DNA from: an uncultured Prevotellaceae bacterium
Lineage (GTDB): Bacteria; Bacteroidota; Bacteroidia; Bacteroidales; Muribaculaceae
Length of the DNA: 13,061 nt
Assembly (NCBI GenBank): GCA_937904375.1
Contig: CALDIG010000273.1
Location: 1 to 13,061, forward strand
Direction of reading: 5' to 3'
The position numbers and the translations under genes were made by a program. Below are positions 7,519 to 13,061 of this stretch, in pieces. The notes below the pieces were generated by a model. The model worked only from the letters and a program-made list of their open reading frames with translations, did not search any database and was not told where the DNA came from. Each line of letters begins with the position of its first letter. Position 1 is the first letter of the stretch.

Positions 7519-7613
7519 AATGCACAATGCATAATGCACAATGCAAAATGCACAATGCACAATGCACAATGCATAATGCACAATGCATAATGCACAATGC
7601 ATAATGCACAATG
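7519..7613. repeat. 7-bp tandem repeat array, 13 units (AATGCAC/T/A)
   Basis: Thirteen uninterrupted heptamers (7519-7609) plus a partial AATG. Every unit is AATGCA followed by a variable base: C in eight, T in four and A in one. The array starts two bases after the TAA of the flippase-like gene. Where C and T units alternate it becomes a 14-bp repeat containing ATGCAT palindromes. No stop interrupts some frames, which creates spurious reading frames on both strands. Confidence 0.95.
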
Positions 7614-7614
7614 A

Positions 7615-7668
7615 CTAGAAAATCTAGACAATCTAGAACTTCTAGAATTTCTAAAATCTCTGGAAAAC
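7615..7668. repeat. Degenerate 9-bp tandem repeat, about 6 units (CTAGAAAAT-like)
   Basis: Successive nonamers read CTAGAAAAT, CTAGACAAT, CTAGAACTT, CTAGAATTT, CTAAAATCT and CTGGAAAAC. The first four keep CTAGA exactly and the last two are decayed. The tract abuts the 7-bp array with no spacer to speak of, and ends 24 bases before the ATG of the next gene. Confidence 0.75.
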
Positions 7669-7692
7669 TATAAACTCTGAACTCAAAACTAT

Positions 7693-8253
7693 ATGAAACT
7701 CATCAACGACAATTTTGACGATTATTTTGAGGGCAATGCACCTTCTAAGAAGAGTAACGAGCCCTACGTAGAGACCGAAGAAGAGCGCGAGGAACGCGAA
7801 CTCAACGAGACCACCATTGAGCGACGCTCCAAGAGGAAACGCATAGCGCTGATAGTTGGCACGCTAATCTTACTCCTCTTGCTCATTTTCGTTATGCGTG
7901 GCTGCTTTTTCAACCATCAAGATTCTAGCGTGAAGGGCATAATAACTGACATCGCGCTGAAAGGCACTGTGTTCAAGACCTACGAAGGAACGCTTAACCA
8001 AATTACCGTACCCGCTGAGGGGGTTATTGAGAAGAAAGATTTCAAATTCTCAGTCACCAACGACTCTATCGCCAAGACCCTCAACGAGCTGAAGCAGACG
8101 CCTGTGGCTGTACAACTCAGTTACAAAGAGTATAAGAGCGCAGTTCCTTGGCGTGGCGACTCAAAATTTGTAGTCTATGCCATTGATACTGTTAGGGTGC
8201 GCGAATATGTCAACACAATCGACAAACTCAACAGCAACTCAACCGTGAAATAA
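7693..8253 (+). CDS. Single-pass membrane protein of unknown function
   Basis: A 186-residue protein that I do not recognise with certainty. Residues 1-46 are hydrophilic and acidic, with a Glu-rich run at 26-40. The basic cluster RSKRKR (45-50) is followed by one strong transmembrane helix (51-68, Leu/Ile-rich). Residues 71-186 form a periplasmic domain including KGTVFKTYEG (90-99), a predicted beta-rich core and VPWRGDSKFVVYAI (151-164). Positive residues before the helix predict N-in/C-out topology. Similar small tail domains occur in uncharacterised Bacteroidales proteins, but I cannot name a function. It starts 24 bases after the 9-bp array and ends 29 bases before the first C10 peptidase gene on the same strand, so the two could share a transcript. 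It does not resemble the known Spi-type inhibitors of C10 peptidases. Confidence 0.8.
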   Translation: MKLINDNFDDYFEGNAPSKKSNEPYVETEEEREERELNETTIERRSKRKRIALIVGTLILLLLLIFVMRGCFFNHQDSSVKGIITDIALKGTVFKTYEGTLNQITVPAEGVIEKKDFKFSVTNDSIAKTLNELKQTPVAVQLSYKEYKSAVPWRGDSKFVVYAIDTVRVREYVNTIDKLNSNSTVK

Positions 8254-8282
8254 TTTCTAATCACAAATAAAACCTTAAAACA

Positions 8283-10640
8283 ATGATAAGGAAAACGTTT
8301 TTACTTATAATAATCTTAGCCGTCGCATTGAGTTCGGCTCATGCAAAGCAAATCAATGAAAATCAGGCAAGAGCAATTGCCGGACAGTTCTTCAAAGTGG
8401 ATATGCCACAGCAACCCGCCGCATTGAGAGGCAAGGGAGCCACAGCCGCCTACTACGTGTTTAACAACCCGCAGCAGCCCGGTTGGGTGATTGTCGCCGG
8501 CGATGACCGAGCACGCAGCATCCTTGCCTATGGCGACGAGGACTACTTCGACACCGAGGAAGTGCCCGAGTGCGTCCAGGACTGGCTCAACGACTATGCC
8601 GAGCAAATCGCCAACATGAGCAACAACGCCTCGCCAAGCACCGCCTCGGCACCCATCCAGAGTCCTGCCGCAACCATGAAGTCGCGCGTCGCCCCCATTC
8701 TCGCCAGCAAGTGGGCACAAGGTAAGCCCTTCAACCAGCAGTGTCCCAGCTACACCACCACGTCGGGTACCCAATATAGCCCAGCAGGATGTGTGGCTAT
8801 AGCCATGGCACAAATCTTGTACTATTACCAGTCGGGATATGGCAGCATCGCCATTCCTGCCTATACCTCGAAGTCGGGGACTTTCACCAACGAACGCCCG
8901 GCACTTCCTGCCACCACGTTCAACTATAGCATCATGAATCCCTGGTATGATAATGCCGACAACACCAGCGCCAGCGCTGTCGAGACAGCAAGGCTGATTA
9001 AATACTGTGGCCAGTCAGTGAAGATGGACTATGGCAAGAACACGTCGAGCGCCACTAGCCAGCGCAACGCCTTTGTATATTATTTCGGCTTCGACAACAA
9101 CGCACGCCAGCTGGCACGCACCGACTATAACGCCACCGAGTGGGAGAACATGATTTATACCGAACTGGCGCAAGGGCGACCAGTGTACATGAGCGCGCGC
9201 AAGACGAGCGGCGGTCACGCCTTCATTTGCGACGGATATGACAGCGGACTCTTCCACATCAACTGGGGATGGAGAGGACACCAAAACGGATATTTCGCCC
9301 TTAACGCTCTCAACGACGACAACTCGGGAGGCACTGGAGCGGCAGCCGGCGACGAAGGATACACTATCAATGTGCAGATTATGACCGGACTCCAACCAAG
9401 CCTGGGCAACAGCACCAGCAACACCAACGGCAACATAGTGGGACTCTATAGCTCCTGCCAAGTGGGGTCCACCAGCTACTCGCGCAGCAGCAGCTCAGTG
9501 GCGTTCACTAATGTGTCGCTCACCGCCTACTACTGGAACTATAGCGACCAGAGCTACACCTACGACTTTGGGTGGGGGCTCTACGACAGCAACGGCAACC
9601 TCATCAGCACTCACACCGTGGCCACAAACAAGACGCTTGAGGCACATTACTACACCTACCCCCAGGGGTTGATAAGTGTGGGCAAGAACATCACCTCGGG
9701 CACTTACTATCTCAAGCCCGTGTGCCGACTTGCGGGAAGCAGCACCTATTATCCCTGCCGTGGCGCAGGAGTTAACTATGTAAAGGCCACCATCACTTCC
9801 ACAACGCTCACACTGCAACTTTTTGACGAGTTATCGATACATGACCTCAAAATCAACTCGGTGACTACGGGGTCGGTAAAGAAAGTGGGAAGCCCCATGC
9901 AACTCAACCTGGGCGTGAGCAATCAGGGTATTACCGACTACAACAGCATCTACATGTGGGTCAACGACAACAGGGTGAGCGGCACCTACACCGACATAGC
10001 TCCTGGAGCCAGCGGCACAGTGGTGATGAACTACACCCCCTCGGCAGCAGGATCTATAGCGTTTAAGTTCACCGCCGACACCACAGGAACCAAGCTCCTC
10101 AAGACCTTCAACACAACCATCAACTCGGCAACAGCCGCTACAATCACAGGTAGCAACATATCGGCGTCGGTGAGCGGCACCACCTACAACGCCACCATTC
10201 TTGTCAAGAACACCAATACCAACACCTACAACGACTACATCGTCGCCAAGCTCTACAAGAAAGATCCAAATTCTGGCACGACAGGCTACTACACTGGAGC
10301 ACAGTCGCAAACTGTTTATCTGGGGTACAACAACACCACTACACTCAATTTCGCTTTCTCCAATCTTGACTACAACGAGACCTATTTCGCGATCTTATAC
10401 TACTACAGCAATGGCGAGCTGGTGAGAATAAGCAGCACCACATCTCGCAAGATTGCATCACCCTACAACGTGTTCGACGTGAATCAAGACGGCTCAGTAA
10501 CCGCAGCCGATGTCACAGCTGTATATTCCACGCTCTTGGGCAGCAGCAACCGCTACCGCCAATATAGCGACGTGAACGGCGACGGCGAGGTAACAGCAGC
10601 CGATATCACCAAACTCTATGAACACCTTTTAACACAATAA
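8283..10640 (+). CDS. Secreted C10 (streptopain-like) cysteine peptidase with C-terminal dockerin-like domain, copy 1
   Basis: A 785-residue preproprotein related to SpeB (streptopain) and Bacteroides C10 proteases. A signal peptide ends near AHA (19-21). The Spi_C10-like inhibitory prodomain spans about 22-110 (YYVFNNPQQPGWVIVAGDD at 57-75). The papain-fold catalytic domain spans about 132-370. Visible active-site residues are oxyanion Gln146 in KWAQG, Cys170 in PAGCVAIAMAQI, His312 in GGHAFICDGY, and Trp328 in INWGW. All are intact, so the enzyme is probably active once the prodomain is removed. Residues 400-515 and 520-720 form beta-rich, Ig/CARDB-like modules. Residues 732-783 are two dockerin-like loops, DVNQDGSVTAADV and DVNGDGEVTAADI. 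There is no type IX secretion CTD at the end. The next gene is a close paralogue 24 bases downstream. The substrate is unknown; host or dietary protein degradation is inference. Confidence 0.92.
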   Translation: MIRKTFLLIIILAVALSSAHAKQINENQARAIAGQFFKVDMPQQPAALRGKGATAAYYVFNNPQQPGWVIVAGDDRARSILAYGDEDYFDTEEVPECVQDWLNDYAEQIANMSNNASPSTASAPIQSPAATMKSRVAPILASKWAQGKPFNQQCPSYTTTSGTQYSPAGCVAIAMAQILYYYQSGYGSIAIPAYTSKSGTFTNERPALPATTFNYSIMNPWYDNADNTSASAVETARLIKYCGQSVKMDYGKNTSSATSQRNAFVYYFGFDNNARQLARTDYNATEWENMIYTELAQGRPVYMSARKTSGGHAFICDGYDSGLFHINWGWRGHQNGYFALNALNDDNSGGTGAAAGDEGYTINVQIMTGLQPSLGNSTSNTNGNIVGLYSSCQVGSTSYSRSSSSVAFTNVSLTAYYWNYSDQSYTYDFGWGLYDSNGNLISTHTVATNKTLEAHYYTYPQGLISVGKNITSGTYYLKPVCRLAGSSTYYPCRGAGVNYVKATITSTTLTLQLFDELSIHDLKINSVTTGSVKKVGSPMQLNLGVSNQGITDYNSIYMWVNDNRVSGTYTDIAPGASGTVVMNYTPSAAGSIAFKFTADTTGTKLLKTFNTTINSATAATITGSNISASVSGTTYNATILVKNTNTNTYNDYIVAKLYKKDPNSGTTGYYTGAQSQTVYLGYNNTTTLNFAFSNLDYNETYFAILYYYSNGELVRISSTTSRKIASPYNVFDVNQDGSVTAADVTAVYSTLLGSSNRYRQYSDVNGDGEVTAADITKLYEHLLTQ

Positions 10641-10664
10641 TTGAAAAACACAAACGAATTAAAT

Positions 10665-13007
10665 ATGACAAAAAGAATTGCGACTTTCTTAATTTTAGCC
10701 GTAGCGGTTTTTAGTGCTATCAACGCTACCACAATTACCGAATCTCAGGCGAGGGCTATCGCCGGCAGATTCTTCAACGTGACCATGCCACAGCAGCCTG
10801 CCACCATGAAAAGCCGAGGCGCCACAGCCGCCTACTACGTGTTTAACAACCCCGAGCAGCCAGGATGGGTAATCGTCGCCGGCGATGACCGAGCACGCAC
10901 CATCCTCGCCTATGGCGACGAGGACTATTTCGACCCCGTCGAGGTGCCAGAGTGCGTCCAAGACTGGCTCAACGACTATGCCGAACAACTGGCGCACCTC
11001 GATGCCGCCACTGCGCCGACGAGCAACGCCGCTCCCGTCCATAACCTTGCCTCCGACAACAAGGTGCGCATCGCCCCCTTGCTCTCGTGCAACTGGGCGC
11101 AGGGGCTGCCCTTCAACCAGCAGTGCGCCACCTACACATCATCGGGCACCACAAGCTATTGCCCTGCGGGCTGCGTGGCAATCGCCATGGCGCAGATTCT
11201 CTACTATTATAAGTCGGCGACCGAATGTCAGTCCATTCCAGCCTACACTTCTAGTTCGCTGAGCCAATATATGTCGGAGCTGCCAGCCACCACGTTCGAC
11301 TACTCGATTATGAACGACTGGTACGACAAAGAGGAGAACACCAGCGCCGGTGCTCAGGAAACAGCACGGCTGGTGCGCTACTGCGCCCAGTCGGTGAAGA
11401 TGGACTTCGGAAAGTCGTCATCGAGTGCCACAAGCCAGCGCAACGCCTTTGTCTATTACTTTGGCTTCGATAAGGACGCACAGCAGTTGGCGCGCACCGA
11501 CTTCACCGCCACCGAGTGGGAAGACATGGTATATAACGAACTCGCCAACGGCCGACCGGTGTTTATCAGCGCCCGCAAGACTGGCGGCGGTCACGCCTTT
11601 GTGTGCGACGGATACACCGACGGACTATACCACATCAACTGGGGATGGCGAGGACATCAGAACGGATATTTCGCCCTTAATGCCCTCAACGACGACAACG
11701 CGGGCGGCACAGGCGCCGCAGTGGGCGACGAGGGCTACACCATCAACGTGCAGATTATGGTGGGACTGCAGCCCGATTTAGGCACGGCAAGCAATACCAA
11801 CGGCAACATCGTGGGACTATACCGTGACTGCGAAGCTTCCACCACCACCTACTCACGCAGCAACAGTTCGGAATCGTTTACTGGCGTATCACTCACCGCT
11901 TACTACTGGAACTACTCGTCGCAAACCTACACCTACGACCTGGGGTGGGGGCTCTATGATAGCGACGGCAATCTATTGACTACCCACACTGTGACTTCGG
12001 GAAGGTCGTTGTATGCAGGCAACTACGCCACAATCACCGGGACGATAAATGTGGGCAAGGACCGCACCGGCACTTATTATCTCAAGCCCATCTGCCGCCT
12101 CTCGGGCAGCAGCCAGTACTATCCATGCCGCGGCTCGGGCATCAAATTTATAAAAGCCACCATCACCGCCACACGGCTCACCCTTAAAGTTTATAGCGAG
12201 CTCGACGTGATGAACCTCAAGGTGAACTCGGTGACAGCAAGTTCGATAAGGAAAGTGGGCAGCCCGCTGCAGCTCACCCTCAATGTCACCAACCAGGGAA
12301 TGACCGACTACAACAGCATCTATATGTGGGTCAATGGCTCTAAGATTAGCGGCACATATACCGACATCGGCATTGGCGAGACGGGCAACGTGGTGATGAA
12401 CTACACGCCCTCGGCAACGGGCTCCACCACATTTGAGTTTACCGCCGACGCCGACGGCACCAAGACCCTCAAGACCACGAGTGTTACCATCAACTCGGCA
12501 ACCTCGGCAAGCATCACCGGCTCCACTCTCTCGTCGGTGGTAGGCACCACCTTTAATGCCTCAATCGCCGCCAAGAACACCAATACGAGCACCTACAACG
12601 ACTACATCGTCGCTAAGCTCTACAAGAAAGAGAACAATGCGGGCACCACCGGCTACTACTGCTCGGCACAGTCCCAACTCGTGAATCTCGAAGCCGGCAG
12701 CACCCAAAATGTGGAGTTTGCCTTCACCAACCTCGACTACAACGAGACCTATTTCGTCAATTTCTATTACTACAACAACGGCGAGCAGGTGCGCATCAAC
12801 GGCACAGCGACGCGCAAGGTGGAGTCGCCCTACAATGCGCTCGACGTGAACCAGGACGGCGCAATAAACGCCGCCGATGTCACCGCAATCTACGACACGC
12901 TGCTTGGCAACAGCAACCGCTACCGACCATATAGCGACATCAACGGTGATGGGTCAGTAACTGCAAACGACATCACTACTATCTATAATTACCTGTTAGG
13001 TAATTAA
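10665..13007 (+). CDS. Secreted C10 (streptopain-like) cysteine peptidase with C-terminal dockerin-like domain, copy 2
   Basis: A 780-residue paralogue of the preceding gene, colinear with it throughout. The signal peptide runs to about residue 21 (ending SAINA). The prodomain spans about 22-110; residues 31-100 match copy 1 at 58 of 70 positions. Active-site residues are Gln146, Cys170 (SYCPAGCVAIAM), His310 (GGGHAFVCDGY) and the INWGW tryptophans, all intact. An extra cysteine at 166 and another at 142 (SCNWAQG), next to catalytic elements, are absent from copy 1. The beta modules follow, then the dockerin pair DVNQDGAINAADV / DINGDGSVTANDI ending at the C-terminus. I chose the ATG at 10665 because the frame's earlier TTG (10641) directly follows the stop of copy 1 and would put eight polar residues before the signal peptide. 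The two genes are probably one transcript. Confidence 0.92.
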   Translation: MTKRIATFLILAVAVFSAINATTITESQARAIAGRFFNVTMPQQPATMKSRGATAAYYVFNNPEQPGWVIVAGDDRARTILAYGDEDYFDPVEVPECVQDWLNDYAEQLAHLDAATAPTSNAAPVHNLASDNKVRIAPLLSCNWAQGLPFNQQCATYTSSGTTSYCPAGCVAIAMAQILYYYKSATECQSIPAYTSSSLSQYMSELPATTFDYSIMNDWYDKEENTSAGAQETARLVRYCAQSVKMDFGKSSSSATSQRNAFVYYFGFDKDAQQLARTDFTATEWEDMVYNELANGRPVFISARKTGGGHAFVCDGYTDGLYHINWGWRGHQNGYFALNALNDDNAGGTGAAVGDEGYTINVQIMVGLQPDLGTASNTNGNIVGLYRDCEASTTTYSRSNSSESFTGVSLTAYYWNYSSQTYTYDLGWGLYDSDGNLLTTHTVTSGRSLYAGNYATITGTINVGKDRTGTYYLKPICRLSGSSQYYPCRGSGIKFIKATITATRLTLKVYSELDVMNLKVNSVTASSIRKVGSPLQLTLNVTNQGMTDYNSIYMWVNGSKISGTYTDIGIGETGNVVMNYTPSATGSTTFEFTADADGTKTLKTTSVTINSATSASITGSTLSSVVGTTFNASIAAKNTNTSTYNDYIVAKLYKKENNAGTTGYYCSAQSQLVNLEAGSTQNVEFAFTNLDYNETYFVNFYYYNNGEQVRINGTATRKVESPYNALDVNQDGAINAADVTAIYDTLLGNSNRYRPYSDINGDGSVTANDITTIYNYLLGN

Positions 13008-13017
13008 TTTAAGTTTC

Positions 13018-13034
13018 GCAAGTTGTTAACTTGC
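13018..13034 (+). terminator. Small hairpin after the peptidase pair (possible terminator)
   Basis: GCAAGTT (13018-13024) and AACTTGC (13028-13034) make a perfect 7-bp stem with a GTT loop, 11 bases after the stop codon of copy 2. It is followed by TCAAAGTTT rather than a clean T run, so intrinsic termination is uncertain. The stem sequence resembles the mgtE terminator stem. Confidence 0.4.
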
Positions 13035-13039
13035 TCAAA

Positions 13040-13061
13040 GTTTAATGTTTAGTGTTTAGAG
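13040..13061. repeat. Start of a 7-bp tandem repeat (GTTTAAT/GTTTAGT/GTTTAGA), cut by the window edge
   Basis: Three heptamers share GTTTA and differ in the last two bases, and a further G begins a possible fourth unit at the end of the window. The full extent cannot be seen. Confidence 0.5.

Noticed and set aside
7075..7631. Frames on both strands running through the AATGCA array
   Set aside because: They stay open only because the 7-bp array contains no stop codons in those frames; the products are repeats of His-Asn-Ala-Gln-Cys-Ile-Met type strings joined to shadow sequence of the flippase-like gene.
7519..7668. CRISPR-like array
   Set aside because: Units are 7 and 9 bases long with no spacers of unique sequence, and no cas genes lie nearby.
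10641..10664. TTG start eight codons upstream for peptidase copy 2
   Set aside because: It would place polar residues before the signal peptide; the ATG at 10665 lines up exactly with the start of copy 1.

Overview
The window looks like chromosomal DNA of a Bacteroidales bacterium, most plausibly a gut lineage such as Muribaculaceae or a Prevotella relative. The evidence is threefold: promoters of the Bacteroidetes type (TTTG, about 19 bp, TAnnTTTG), no strong Shine-Dalgarno sequences before the genes, and a gene set typical of the order (C10 peptidases with dockerin-like ends, a Cthe_2159-like secreted beta-helix protein, an rsmA-mgtE pair). The exact family is inference.

Layout, left to right. 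Positions 1-466 hold no convincing complete gene: a possible tail of an upstream reading frame (to 87), a 22-bp inverted repeat pair (106-127 / 230-251) that looks like a degenerate mobile-element remnant, and a strong minus-strand terminator (314-351). On the minus strand, 467-3763 encodes a 1098-residue secreted protein with an N-terminal dockerin-like pair and a long glycine-rich beta-helix interrupted by a carbohydrate-binding-like insert. It has its own promoter (3829-3859). Just upstream, the terminator of mgtE (3922-3950) separates it from the housekeeping pair rsmA-mgtE, also on the minus strand. rsmA is divergent from a flippase-like membrane protein at 6461-7516, with back-to-back promoters between them. 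After that gene come two abutting short-period tandem arrays (13 x 7 bp, then 6 x 9 bp). Then follow a small single-pass membrane protein (7693-8253) and two tandem, paralogous secreted C10 cysteine peptidases (8283-10640, 10665-13007). The right edge has a small hairpin and the start of another 7-bp array.

How the genes fit together: three large secreted proteins (two proteases and one presumed glycan-binding beta-helix protein) carry the same type of calcium-binding dockerin-like repeat pair. No cohesin is visible here, so if they assemble, the partner lies elsewhere. The rest is housekeeping: rRNA methylation, Mg2+ import and a lipid flippase/synthase-like membrane protein. The more unusual features are the dockerin-bearing trio, the protease duplication, the modular architecture of the beta-helix protein, and the repeated use of intergenic spaces by unrelated 7-, 8- and 9-bp degenerate tandem arrays. 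I see no clear sign of a wholly new system.
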